Shown: piece after piece, positions 18,672-26,954 of the stretch | How positions within the stretch are numbered: position 1 is the first letter of the stretch | Layout: every line of letters begins with the position of its first letter | DNA from: Xylanimonas ulmi | Lineage (GTDB): Bacteria; Actinomycetota; Actinomycetes; Actinomycetales; Cellulomonadaceae | Assembly (NCBI RefSeq): GCF_004216535.1 | Contig: NZ_SGWX01000001.1 | Coordinates: 1,922,001 to 1,986,000, forward strand | Direction of reading: 5' to 3' | DNA: 64,000 bases | Position numbers and translations under genes: made by a program | The notes under the pieces: model-generated | What the model was told of the DNA's origin: nothing | Database searches by the model: none | The model's input: only the letters and a program-made list of their open reading frames with translations

Positions 18672-19580
18672 TCAGACGCGCGCGGCGATCGCGTCCGCGA
18701 ACCGCGTCAGCGTCGGCACCGGCCCGCTGTACGACATCCACAGGCTCGGCTCGGTCAGCTCCAGCTCGATGACGAGCGGCCCCTCGTCACCCGTGACGAG
18801 GTCCACGCGCGCGTACAGCAGCGGCCCGTCGAGCCCCATCTCCGTCGCCGCCACCTCGAGCGCCCGCTGCGCGACCGCGAGCTGCTCGGGCGTCGCCTGG
18901 ACGGCGGACATCGTCTCCTCCATGTACAGCCCCAGCCCCTTGGTGGGCTGCGACGGCCCCGTGAGCAGCGCGTTCTTGCGTGCGGCGTGCTGGTAGACGC
19001 CGTCGACGAACGTGAGGCAGGTCTCGCCCGCGGAGTCCACCGACGTCACGTAGGGCTGGATCATGACCCAGCGCTTGGAGTCGAGCAGCTCCATGGTGTG
19101 CTTGATCGCCATCGCCCGGGACTGCGCGCTGACGGGGATGTAGCGGCCCGTGTCCTTGGCGCCGGCCGACACCACCGGCTTGACCACGAAGTCGCCGAAC
19201 GCCGGCATGCGCGTGTGCACGGCGCGCTTGGAGAAGTGGCGGGCCGGGTCGAGCCAGACGGTCGGGATGACGGGCACGTGCGCCGACTCCAGCGCGCGCA
19301 GGTACGACTTGTCGGTGTTCCACCGCAGCACGTGCGCGGGGTTGGCCAGGCGCGGCACGGTCTGCGCCCACGCGAGGAACTCGTCGTGGCGCGGCGCGTA
19401 GTCCCACGTCGAGCGGACGACGACGAGGTCGTAGGCGTCCCAGTCCACGGCGGGGTCGTCCCACACGACAGGCTCGGCGAGCACGTCGCGGTCGGCGAGC
19501 GCCGGGATGAGCGGCCTGTCGTCGGCGCTCAGGGAGGGCAGGTCGGCACAGGTGGCGAGTGCAACACGCTTGGTGGTCAC
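18672..19580 (-). CDS. ATP-grasp domain protein
   Basis: A 302-residue ATP-grasp ligase-like protein. Such enzymes activate a carboxylate as acyl phosphate and join it to an amine or thiol. Seen: an N-terminal Rossmann-like part (VALATCADLP, LVVVRSTWDY), nucleotide-binding strand FGDFVVKPVVSAGAKDTGRY, WVMIQPYV, and the Mg2+-binding end PLLYARVDLV...LVIELELTEPSLW. It resembles the glutathione-synthetase-like group that includes the cycloserine ligase DcsG, but substrates are unknown. It starts 9 bases after the stop of the ABC ATPase and has its own candidate -10 box, so it can be read from both. Confidence 0.85.
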   Translation of the reverse strand: MTTKRVALATCADLPSLSADDRPLIPALADRDVLAEPVVWDDPAVDWDAYDLVVVRSTWDYAPRHDEFLAWAQTVPRLANPAHVLRWNTDKSYLRALESAHVPVIPTVWLDPARHFSKRAVHTRMPAFGDFVVKPVVSAGAKDTGRYIPVSAQSRAMAIKHTMELLDSKRWVMIQPYVTSVDSAGETCLTFVDGVYQHAARKNALLTGPSQPTKGLGLYMEETMSAVQATPEQLAVAQRALEVAATEMGLDGPLLYARVDLVTGDEGPLVIELELTEPSLWMSYSGPVPTLTRFADAIAARV

Positions 19581-19586
19581 GGGCCG

Positions 19587-19592
19587 AGCCTA
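19587..19592 (-). promoter_or_regulatory. Putative -10 box, leaderless ATP-grasp mRNA
   Basis: TAGGCT on the minus strand spans -12 to -7 of GTG 19580 and overlaps the stop codon of the upstream ABC ATPase gene. Confidence 0.45.
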
Positions 19593-20729
19593 ACGGTCTG
19601 CGCGCCCCTCGTTGGCCCCTGAGGCGGGCCGCGAGACGGCGTCCGCGGCGCGCCGAAGCGCCGCCAGGACGCCGTCGGCGTCGAGCGTGCCGACGACGGC
19701 GCCCGCGGCGTCGGTGACGGCGACGCGCCCCGGCCCGGCGCCCGCCCCGGCGCGCGTGGACGGCGCTCCCGGCCCGGGCGGGCGACCTGCGCCGACGCCG
19801 TCAGCAAGCGCCGCGAACGCCTCGCTCAGCGGGGCGCCGAGCACGACGGACGGCAGGCCCGCGACGCCCTCGGCGCGGTCATCCGCCGCGCCGATCCCGG
19901 GACCCGCAGGGCCGAGGCTCGTCACATCGGCCCGCTCGACGCGCGCGAGCGGCAGCATGCGCAACGAGGCGCCGTCGCCCACGAAGTCGCGCACCCGCGC
20001 GGTCGCGGGGTGGGCGAGCACGGCGAGCGGCTCGGCGACCTGTTCGAGGCGCCCGCCCCGGGACAGCACGGCGACGCGGTCGCCGAGCCGCACCGCCTCG
20101 TCGATGTCGTGCGTCACCAGCACCACCGTCGAGCCGATCTCGGCGAGGATGCCCGCGAGCTCGGCCTGCAGACGGCGGCGCAGCTCGGGGTCGACGGCGC
20201 CGAAGGGCTCGTCGAGCAGCAGCACGGGCGGGTCGGTGGCCAGTGCGCGGGCGACCCCGACCCGCTGGCGCTCACCGCCCGACAGCTCGTGCGGGAAGCG
20301 CCGCCCGTAGGCGCCGACGGGCAGGCCCACCAGCTCGAGCACGGCGCCGACGCGCTCGCTCGTGCGCCGCCGGTCCCAGCCGAGCAGGCGCGGCACGGTG
20401 GCGACGTTCGCGGCGACGGTGCGGTGCGGCAGCAGCCCGACGTCCTGGATGACGTACCCGATGCCGCGGCGCAGCCGCACCGGGTCGAGCGTGGCGGTGT
20501 CGACGCCGTCGAGCAGCACGCGTCCGCTCGACGGCTCGACGAGCCGGTTGACCATGCGCAGCGTCGTCGACTTGCCGCAGCCCGACGGTCCGACGAGCGC
20601 GAGCATCTCGCCCGGCTCGACCACCAGGCTCAGGGACTCGACCGCGACCGTCTCGGCGCGCGCTCCCCCGCGGGAGCGGCGGGCCGGGTATGCCTTGCGG
20701 ACGGCGTCGAGCTCGATGCGCGCGGACAC
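19590..20729 (-). CDS. Osmoprotectant-type ABC transporter ATPase (OpuCA/ProV-like)
   Basis: The ATPase of a glycine betaine/choline-type importer, 379 residues. Walker A GPSGCGKST, the Q-loop in YVIQDVGLLPHRTV, signature LSGGERQRV, Walker B LLLLDEPFGAVD and switch His in VTHDIDEA are intact; the VDPELRR segment after Walker B is typical of QAT ATPases. The C-terminal ~130 residues are Ala/Gly/Pro-rich with a weak CBS-like end (VAVTDAAGAVVGTLDADGVLAAL). GTG at 20729 is chosen from the promoter fit; further-out starts would run into the divergent permease gene. Its permease and binding-protein genes lie divergently to the right. Confidence 0.9.
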   Translation of the reverse strand: MSARIELDAVRKAYPARRSRGGARAETVAVESLSLVVEPGEMLALVGPSGCGKSTTLRMVNRLVEPSSGRVLLDGVDTATLDPVRLRRGIGYVIQDVGLLPHRTVAANVATVPRLLGWDRRRTSERVGAVLELVGLPVGAYGRRFPHELSGGERQRVGVARALATDPPVLLLDEPFGAVDPELRRRLQAELAGILAEIGSTVVLVTHDIDEAVRLGDRVAVLSRGGRLEQVAEPLAVLAHPATARVRDFVGDGASLRMLPLARVERADVTSLGPAGPGIGAADDRAEGVAGLPSVVLGAPLSEAFAALADGVGAGRPPGPGAPSTRAGAGAGPGRVAVTDAAGAVVGTLDADGVLAALRRAADAVSRPASGANEGRADR

Positions 20730-20736
20730 GCGCCCC

Positions 20737-20742
20737 AACCTA
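20737..20742 (-). promoter_or_regulatory. Putative -10 box, leaderless ABC ATPase mRNA
   Basis: TAGGTT on the minus strand spans -13 to -8 of GTG 20729. It is only 8 bases from the plus-strand box of the divergent permease. Confidence 0.45.
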
Positions 20743-20750
20743 AGCGCAGG

Positions 20751-20756
20751 TAGCGT
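20751..20756 (+). promoter_or_regulatory. Putative -10 box of the divergent permease operon
   Basis: TAGCGT spans -13 to -8 of the ATG at 20764. Back-to-back with the minus-strand box, this 34-base gap likely holds both start sites. Confidence 0.45.
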
Positions 20757-20763
20757 GCGCGTC

Positions 20764-21423
20764 ATGCCCGGCAACCCGTGGTTCCGCTGGTCGTGGGTCC
20801 TCGACAACTCCGACCTGCTCGCCACCCGCGCCTGGCAGCACCTGCTGCTGACCATCGAGGCGGTGGCGATCGCCGCGGCGATCGCGCTCCCGCTCGCTGT
20901 CCTGGTGGTCCGACGACGGCGCCTGGCCGCCGCGCTCGTGGGCGTCGCCGCGGTGGTCTACACCGTGCCCTCGCTCGCGCTGTTCGCGATCCTGGCGCCG
21001 CTGCTCGGCATCGGCCGCACCCCCGTGCTGTTGGGCCTCGTGCTCTACGCGCTGCTCGTGCTGCTGCGCCAGACGCTCGCGGGCCTGACGGCGCTCGACC
21101 CTGCCGTCGTCGAGGCCGCGCGCGGGCTCGGGTACGGGCCCGCGCAGGTGACGATGCGCGTGCGGCTGCCCGCCGCGCTGCCCGCCGTCGTCTCGGGGCT
21201 TCGCCTGGCCACCGTCTCGACGGTCGCGCTCGTGACGGTCGGCGTCGTCGTCGGCTACGGGGGCCTCGGGCAGCTGATGTTCGAGGGGTTCCGCAACAAC
21301 TTCTACCGCGCCGAGATCAGCGCCGCGACGCTCGCGTGCCTGCTGCTCGCCTTCGCGCTCGACGCCGCGCTGTGGGCTGCGGGGCGGGCGCTGACGCCGT
21401 GGGCGCGCCGGAGCGCGGCGTGA
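20764..21423 (+). CDS. Osmoprotectant ABC transporter permease 1 (OpuCB-like)
   Basis: A 219-residue inner-membrane permease with five to six hydrophobic helices and the BPD_transp_1 EAA-type loop (VEAARGLGYGPAQVTMRVRLPAALPAVVSGLR). VPSLALFAILAPLLGIG and GYGGLGQLMF are characteristic of glycine betaine/choline (OpuCB/OpuCD) permeases. ATG at 20764 fits the promoter. Its stop overlaps the start of the second permease (GTGA), so the two should be made in equal amounts and form a heterodimer. Confidence 0.92.
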   Translation: MPGNPWFRWSWVLDNSDLLATRAWQHLLLTIEAVAIAAAIALPLAVLVVRRRRLAAALVGVAAVVYTVPSLALFAILAPLLGIGRTPVLLGLVLYALLVLLRQTLAGLTALDPAVVEAARGLGYGPAQVTMRVRLPAALPAVVSGLRLATVSTVALVTVGVVVGYGGLGQLMFEGFRNNFYRAEISAATLACLLLAFALDAALWAAGRALTPWARRSAA

Positions 21424-22112
21424 GCGACGTCCTCGCGCAGGCGCTGCGCTACCTCAACGACCCGCTGGTGTGGACACGCGACGGCGGACTGCTGGACCTG
21501 ACGCGCGAACACCTGCTCATGACGCTCGCGGCCGTGGGAGCGGCCGCGGCCCTCGCCCTGCCGCTCGGGGCGTGGCTCGGCCACCGCGACGGGCCGGGCG
21601 GGCGCGGGTCGGGGATCGTCGTCGCGCTGTCGAACACCTCGCGCGCCCTGCCGACGCTCGCCATCATCCTGCTGCTGGCCACCGCGGGGCTGTTCGGCGA
21701 CACCGCGACCATCCTCGCGGCGGGCGTGTTCGCGGCGCCCGTGCTGCTCGCGGGCGCCTACGACGGCGTCCGCGGTGCCGACCCGGCCGCGCGCGACGCC
21801 GCCCGCGGGCTCGGCCTGTCGCCCGCGCGCGTGCTGTGGCAGGTCGAGGCGCCCCTCGCCGCGCCGCTGGTGGCCGCGGGGGTGCGCACCGCCGTCGTGC
21901 AGGTCGTGGCGACCATCCCGCTCGCGGCGCTCGCGGGCGGCGGCGGGCTGGGGCAGGTCATCGCGTTCGGCATGGGCACGCAGCGCTACGGGCAGGTGCT
22001 CGCGGGCGGCGTGCTGGTCGCGGGGCTGTGCCTGCTCATCGACGCCGTCCTCGCCGTCGCACAGCGCCTGGCGACACCGCGCCCGCTGCGCGCCCGAGCG
22101 ACGCGCCGCTGA
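21420..22112 (+). CDS. Osmoprotectant ABC transporter permease 2 (OpuCD-like)
   Basis: A 230-residue permease, start GTG 21420 overlapping the previous stop by 4 bases. It contains ALPLGAWLGHRD, the core SNTSRALPTLAIILLL, the EAA loop AARDAARGLGLSPARVLWQVEAPLAAP and the closing GGGGLGQVIAFG, all typical of quaternary-ammonium transporters. It would pair with the preceding permease and the divergently encoded ATPase. The substrate-binding protein gene follows after 85 bases with its own GGGAG site. Confidence 0.92.
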   Translation: MSDVLAQALRYLNDPLVWTRDGGLLDLTREHLLMTLAAVGAAAALALPLGAWLGHRDGPGGRGSGIVVALSNTSRALPTLAIILLLATAGLFGDTATILAAGVFAAPVLLAGAYDGVRGADPAARDAARGLGLSPARVLWQVEAPLAAPLVAAGVRTAVVQVVATIPLAALAGGGGLGQVIAFGMGTQRYGQVLAGGVLVAGLCLLIDAVLAVAQRLATPRPLRARATRR

Positions 22113-22197
22113 CCTGGCGCCGGTTGCCCGTGTCGGTGGCGCGAGGTCAAATGGCGCAGATCGCTCCACACCCCAGCCACGACCTTGGGAGACGACG

Positions 22198-23238
22198 ATG
22201 ATCCGCCTGCGCCCGCACCGCCCTGCCGCGCCCGTCCTCGCGCTCGCCGCAGGAGCCATCCTGCTGCTGGGGGCGTGCGGCTCACCCGGGTCCTCCTCCC
22301 AGTCCCCCTCCGACGGCGCCTCGGACTCCGGCGGCGCGGCCGCGGCGGCCGCGACCTGCCCCGCGATCCCCGACGACCAGCTCGTGGTGCTGGAGGACGA
22401 CCAGCACCTGCAGACCGTCGACAACGTCATCCCCGCGGTCAACGCGGCGGCGGCCGACGCGGACCCCGGCCTGGTCGCGCTGCTCGACTCGGTCTCGGCG
22501 GCGCTCGACACCGACGCGCTCGTCGCGCTCAACAAGGCGGTGGACGTCGACCGCAAGACGTCGGCCGACGTCGCGGCCGAATGGGTCGAGGCCGAGGGCG
22601 TCGCCCCGTCCGAGTCGTCAGCGGGCCAGGGCCGGCCCATCGCGATCGGCGCCGCCGACTTCTCCGAGAGCGCGACGCTCGGCAACATCTACGCCGCGGT
22701 GCTCAAGGCCGCGGGCTACGACGCCACGGTCGTGACGATCGGCAACCGCGAGGCGTACCTGCCCGCGCTGGAGGCGGGAACGCAGATCCAGGTGGTGCCC
22801 GAGTACGCGGGCACCCTGGCCGAGTTCCTCAACAAGGCGGCCAACGGGGCCGACGCGACGCCCGTGGCCAGCGGCGACCTCGACGCCACCGTCGCCGCGC
22901 TCACGTCGCTCGGCGCGGACGCGGGCCTCACGTTCGGCGCGCCGTCGGCCGCCCAGGACCAGAACGCGTTCGCGGTGACCCAGGCGTTCGCGCAGGAGCA
23001 CGAGCTGACCACGCTCTCCGACCTCGCCGCCGCCTGCCAGGGTCTGGTGCTCGGCGCCGGTCCCGAGTGCGTCGAGCGCCCGTTCTGCCAGCCGGGGCTC
23101 GAGGAGGCATACGGGCTCACGTTCAGCGACTTCCGCGCGCTCGACGCGGGTGGCCCGCTGACCAAGGCCGCGCTCCAACAGGGCGAGATCACCCTGGGGC
23201 TGGTGTTCAGCTCCGACGGCGCGCTCGCGGCGGGTTGA
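22198..23238 (+). CDS. Osmoprotectant ABC substrate-binding lipoprotein, apparently permuted
   Basis: A 346-residue lipoprotein. The signal peptide ends at a lipobox (LLGACG). After a Ser/Gly linker the order is odd: first LVVLEDDQHLQTVDNVIP...DVAAEWV, which in OpuC-type proteins forms the C-terminal end, then IAIGAADFSESATLGNIYAAVL, normally the mature N-terminus (GSKDFTEQ region), then VVPEYAGTLAEFL and a final GEITLGLVFSSDG. The protein stops where the canonical LVVLEDD region would begin. This reads as a circular permutation relative to OpuCC. ATG 22198 with upstream GGGAG. The likely ligand is a betaine- or choline-like osmoprotectant. Confidence 0.87.
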   Translation: MIRLRPHRPAAPVLALAAGAILLLGACGSPGSSSQSPSDGASDSGGAAAAAATCPAIPDDQLVVLEDDQHLQTVDNVIPAVNAAAADADPGLVALLDSVSAALDTDALVALNKAVDVDRKTSADVAAEWVEAEGVAPSESSAGQGRPIAIGAADFSESATLGNIYAAVLKAAGYDATVVTIGNREAYLPALEAGTQIQVVPEYAGTLAEFLNKAANGADATPVASGDLDATVAALTSLGADAGLTFGAPSAAQDQNAFAVTQAFAQEHELTTLSDLAAACQGLVLGAGPECVERPFCQPGLEEAYGLTFSDFRALDAGGPLTKAALQQGEITLGLVFSSDGALAAG

Positions 23239-23245
23239 GCCGGGC

Positions 23246-24757
23246 TCACAGCCCGTAGGCCTCCAGGAGTCGCAGCCACACCTCGCTGAGCGTCGGGTAG
23301 GCGGGGACCGCATGCCACAGCCGGTCGAGCGGCACCTGCCCGACGACGGCGATGGTCGCGGCGTGCAGCAGGTCCCCCGCGTCGGGGCCGACGAACGTGG
23401 CGCCGACGACGACGCGCCGCTCGGCGTCGACGACCAGCCGTGCCGTGCCGGCGTACCCGGGTCCGGTCACCGAGGCGCCGGCGAGCTCGCCCAGCTCATA
23501 GGTCACCGCCCGCACGGGCAGCCCGCGCCGCTCGGCCTCGCGCTCGGTGAGCCCGACCGAGGCGACCTGGGGCCGGGTGAACACCACCTGCGGGGCGGCG
23601 ACATCGTCGGCCGTGGCGGCGTAACGCGACCACGGCCGGGCCGCGGCGCCCGCGGGCGGCGGGGCGTCCGCGTGGGTCGGGGCGCCCGCAGCCTGCGGGT
23701 CGCCGAACCGCGCGGCGACGACGTCGCCTGCGACCCGCCCCTGGTACTTGCCCTGGTGGGTGGTCGACGCGCGGCCGGTGACGTCGCCGCACGCGTACAG
23801 CCACGGCCCGCGCGGCCCGGGCGCCACGCCGAGCGCCGCCATCGAGTCGTCGACCGCGAGCGGGGCGCCCGGCGTCAGGCCGACCGACTCGGCGCCGACG
23901 TCGAGCGTGCGCGGCACGCGCCCGGTGGCCACGAGCAGCTCGGCGGCGGTCACGGCCTGCCCGTCGGACGTGGTGAGCGTGACCGGACCGCCCGGCTCGG
24001 GTCGCTCGACCGCCGCGAGGCCCACGCCCAGACGCACATCCACACCGAGTTCCCGCAACCCACGCTCGACGGCCTGCCCCGCGAACGGCTCGGCTCCCGA
24101 CAACAGGCCGCCGCGCGCCAGCAACGTGACGTGCGCGCCGAGGTCGGCGAACGCCGTCGCCATCTCACAGGCGACCACGCCGCCGCCCACGACGGCGAGC
24201 GAGCGGGGCACGGACGGCGCGCTGGTCGCCTCACGGCTGCCCCAGGGCGCGGCCAGCGCGAGGCCCGGCACGTCGGGCAGCACGGGCACGCTGCCGGTGG
24301 CGACGACGACGGCGTGGCGCGCGCGCAGCAGGCCTGGGCTCGCCGGCGCCGAGGGGTCGTCGGGTGCGGCGACCCGCACGAGGCGCTCCCCCGCGAGCCG
24401 TCCGTGCCCGCGCACCAGCGTGATGCCCGCCGAGGCGACCCAGTCGGCCGCGCCCGCGTCGTCCCAGTCCCCCGTCATCCAGTCGCGCCACGCGAGCACG
24501 GCGGCGGGGTCGACGTGCAGGCCCTCGACCTGCGCCGCGAGGCCGGGCGCCGCCGCCGCGGCCGCGAGCGCCGCGCCCGGGCGCAACAGCGCCTTGGACG
24601 GCATGCACGCCCAGTAGGAGCACTCGCCTCCGACCAGCTCGGCCTCGACCAGGGCCACCGAGAGCCCGGTGCGTGAGGCGCGGTCGGCGGCGTTCTCCCC
24701 GACCGGACCCGCTCCGATGACGACGACGTCGAACTCCTGCGCGGGCTGCTCGGTCAT
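23246..24757 (-). CDS. FAD-dependent pyridine nucleotide-disulfide oxidoreductase
   Basis: A 503-residue flavoprotein of the dihydrolipoamide/mercuric reductase superfamily. Seen: FAD motif VIGAGPVGENAA (13-24), the redox pair C46/C51 in GGECSYWACMPSK, NAD(P)-binding SLAVVGGGVVACEMA, the second FAD motif WLYACGDVTGR, and the C-terminal dimerisation domain. The usual active-site His of the HPTxSE motif is Tyr here (AYPTLSE), as in a poorly characterised actinobacterial subgroup, so it is not a standard lipoamide dehydrogenase. The substrate is unknown. It converges with the binding-protein gene, 7 bases apart. Confidence 0.87.
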   Translation of the reverse strand: MTEQPAQEFDVVVIGAGPVGENAADRASRTGLSVALVEAELVGGECSYWACMPSKALLRPGAALAAAAAAPGLAAQVEGLHVDPAAVLAWRDWMTGDWDDAGAADWVASAGITLVRGHGRLAGERLVRVAAPDDPSAPASPGLLRARHAVVVATGSVPVLPDVPGLALAAPWGSREATSAPSVPRSLAVVGGGVVACEMATAFADLGAHVTLLARGGLLSGAEPFAGQAVERGLRELGVDVRLGVGLAAVERPEPGGPVTLTTSDGQAVTAAELLVATGRVPRTLDVGAESVGLTPGAPLAVDDSMAALGVAPGPRGPWLYACGDVTGRASTTHQGKYQGRVAGDVVAARFGDPQAAGAPTHADAPPPAGAAARPWSRYAATADDVAAPQVVFTRPQVASVGLTEREAERRGLPVRAVTYELGELAGASVTGPGYAGTARLVVDAERRVVVGATFVGPDAGDLLHAATIAVVGQVPLDRLWHAVPAYPTLSEVWLRLLEAYGL

Positions 24758-24799
24758 AGGCGCATCGTCACCCGGGCGTCGGCGGCCCACAACGCGGGA

Positions 24800-24831
24800 G
24801 CGGCCCGGCCCCGGGTTCGGGGCCGGGCCGC
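24800..24831 (-). terminator. Terminator downstream of actP
   Basis: A perfect 13-bp stem (24800-24812 with 24819-24831) and 6-base loop, 27 bases past the actP stop. Confidence 0.7.
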
Positions 24832-24858
24832 CAGCGCCAAGGCGTCAGCGCAGGGACG

Positions 24859-26487
24859 TCAGTGGCGCACCACCGCCCGCTCGGCGCCCGCCCCCGTCAG
24901 GGAGCGCACCTCCATCTCGGCGAACCGCTCGGGGTGCGGCTTCTCGGAGGACGTGAGCGTGCCGACGATCCCCAGCACGAATCCCAGCGGGATCGACACC
25001 AGGCCGGGGTTGGTGAGCGGGAACACCGCGAAGTCGGCGTCGGGGAACATCGCCGTCGGCGATCCCGAGACCACCGGTGAGAGCGCGATGAGCATGATGC
25101 ACGAGATCAGGCCGCCGTAGATGCTCCACAGCGCGCCCGCCGTGTTGAACCGCCTCCAGAACAGCGAGAACACGATGGTCGGCAGGTTGGCCGAGGCCGC
25201 GACCGCGAACGCGAGCGCCACGAGGAACGCGACGTTCTGGTTCTGCGCGTAGATGCCGCCGACGATCGCGATGGCGCCGATGACGACGACGGTCCAGCGC
25301 GCGACCTTGACCCCGCCGTCGGCGCTGACCTCGCCCTTCTTGATGACGTTGGCGTAGATGTCGTGCGAGAAGCTCGCCGCCGCCGTGATGGTCAGACCGG
25401 CGACCACGGCCAGGATGGTCGCGAACGCGACCGCCGCGATGATCCCCAGCAGCACCTCGCCGCCGAGGGCGAAGGCGAGCAGCGGCGCGGCCGAGTTGAC
25501 GCCGCCCGGCGCCGCGGCGATCGCCTCGGGCCCGACCAGCGCGCCCGCGCCGTAGCCGAGCACCAGCGTGAACAGGTAGAAGACGCCGATGAGCCAGATG
25601 GCCCAGACGACCGAGCGCCGGGCCTCCTTCGCCGTCGGCACCGTGTAGAAGCGCATGAGCACGTGCGGCAGTCCCGCCGTGCCGAGCACCAGGGCCAGCG
25701 CGAGCGAGATGAAGCTCAGCTTCGACAACGACGTCGCGCCGTACTGCTTGCCGGGCTCGAGCAGCGCGGCCCCGTTGTCGCCGCCCGCGGCGACGGCGCC
25801 CTCGAGCAGTCCGGACAGCGAGAAGCCGAAGTGCGCGAGCACCCACAGCGTCATGACGGCGGCGCCGATGATGAGCAGCACGGCCTTGATGATCTGCACC
25901 CAGGTGGTGCCCTTCATGCCGCCGACCAACACGTAGACGATCATGAGCGCGCCCACGACGGCGATCACGAGGTTCTTGCCCGCCTGTCCGTCGATGCCGA
26001 GCAGCAGGGCCACCAGCCCGCCCGCACCGGCCATCTGGGCGAGCAGGTAGAAGAAGACGACCAGCAGCGTGGCCAGCGCCGCGGCCATGCGCACGGGGCG
26101 CTGCTTGAGCCGGAACGACAGGACGTCCGCCATCGTGAAGCGCCCGGTGTTGCGCAGCAGCTCCGCGACCAGCAGCAGCGCGACCAGCCACGCGACGAGG
26201 AACCCGATCGAGTACAGGAACCCGTCGTATCCGTTGACGGCGATGGCGCCGCAGATGCCGAGGAACGACGCCGCGGACAGATAGTCACCCGCGATGGCCG
26301 TGCCGTTCTGCGGGCCGGTGAAGGTGCGCCCGCCCGCGTAGAAGTCGGCGGCGGACTTGTTGTCGCGCGAGGCGCGGATGACGATCACGAGCGTCACCAC
26401 GACGAACGCGGCGAAGATGGAGATGTTGACGACCGGGTTGCCGACGTCGGTCGACGTGGTCGCCAGGCGCAGCGGTGCGGCGATCAT
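24859..26487 (-). CDS. actP: Cation/acetate symporter
   Basis: A sodium:solute symporter (SSS family) importing acetate and similar short monocarboxylates. The 542 residues give about 13 membrane segments. Family signatures include DFYAGGRTFTGPQNGTAIAGDYLSAASFLG near residue 50, MADVLSFRL, GGMKGTTWVQIIKAVLL, and the mid-protein FATILAVVAGLTITAAASFSHDIY. ATG 26487 overlaps the stop of the upstream DUF485 gene by 4 bases (ATGA), the usual yjcH-actP arrangement. It ends at a strong hairpin. Confidence 0.95.
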   Translation of the reverse strand: MIAAPLRLATTSTDVGNPVVNISIFAAFVVVTLVIVIRASRDNKSAADFYAGGRTFTGPQNGTAIAGDYLSAASFLGICGAIAVNGYDGFLYSIGFLVAWLVALLLVAELLRNTGRFTMADVLSFRLKQRPVRMAAALATLLVVFFYLLAQMAGAGGLVALLLGIDGQAGKNLVIAVVGALMIVYVLVGGMKGTTWVQIIKAVLLIIGAAVMTLWVLAHFGFSLSGLLEGAVAAGGDNGAALLEPGKQYGATSLSKLSFISLALALVLGTAGLPHVLMRFYTVPTAKEARRSVVWAIWLIGVFYLFTLVLGYGAGALVGPEAIAAAPGGVNSAAPLLAFALGGEVLLGIIAAVAFATILAVVAGLTITAAASFSHDIYANVIKKGEVSADGGVKVARWTVVVIGAIAIVGGIYAQNQNVAFLVALAFAVAASANLPTIVFSLFWRRFNTAGALWSIYGGLISCIMLIALSPVVSGSPTAMFPDADFAVFPLTNPGLVSIPLGFVLGIVGTLTSSEKPHPERFAEMEVRSLTGAGAERAVVRH

Positions 26488-26822
26488 CTCTCTCCCCCTT
26501 CGACGTGCGCGCGCAGGGCCTCGGCCCGCGGGTCGAGCGTGTTGTTGGCCCAGCGGGCGTACAGCATCGTGATGACGAAGGTGGTCACGAACTGGCCGAG
26601 TCCGAGCAGCAGCCCGACCGTGATGGCGCTGCCTGCGATCCGGGTGGACATGAGGTCGTGCGCGTAGCTGGCGAGCAGCACGTAGGCGAAGTACCAGACC
26701 AGGAACAACGCCGTCATCGGGAAGACGAAGCGGCGGAACCGGGACCGCAGGTCCTGGAACTCGGCGGATCTCTCGACCTGTTGGTAAACGGTTTCGTCGG
26801 GCACTTCGATCGTGTCAGTCAT
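26484..26822 (-). CDS. DUF485 (YjcH-like) membrane protein
   Basis: A 112-residue inner-membrane protein with two transmembrane helices (FPMTALFLVWYFAYVLLASYA and VGLLLGLGQFVTTFVITMLY) and the DUF485 core LRSRFRRFVFP...YARWANNTLDPRA. It is regularly encoded before acetate symporters and is thought to assist them. Translation is coupled to actP. An inverted repeat lies about 70 bases upstream. ATG at 26822 is the only sensible start. Confidence 0.92.
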   Translation of the reverse strand: MTDTIEVPDETVYQQVERSAEFQDLRSRFRRFVFPMTALFLVWYFAYVLLASYAHDLMSTRIAGSAITVGLLLGLGQFVTTFVITMLYARWANNTLDPRAEALRAHVEGGER

Positions 26823-26889
26823 GTTGCCTCCGTTGGCACAGGACGACCGGCGCGCGCCTTCGCGGGCCGGGCGAGCCCACCGTGCTCAG

Positions 26890-26907
26890 GTGTGCTCGGG
26901 AGCACAC
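26890..26907. promoter_or_regulatory. Inverted repeat upstream of the DUF485-actP operon
   Basis: GTGTGCT-4-AGCACAC, perfect 7-base arms, 68 bases upstream of the operon start. It could be an operator or a small hairpin between this operon and trmB. Confidence 0.35.
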
Positions 26908-26954
26908 GATGCCGCGTTCCGACGTGTGACGCAAGCAACACTGAGGACTGAAAC

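Noticed and set aside
24758-24790. Leaderless promoter for the disulfide oxidoreductase
   Set aside because: The closest hexamer (GACGAT) does not match TANNNT at the right distance.
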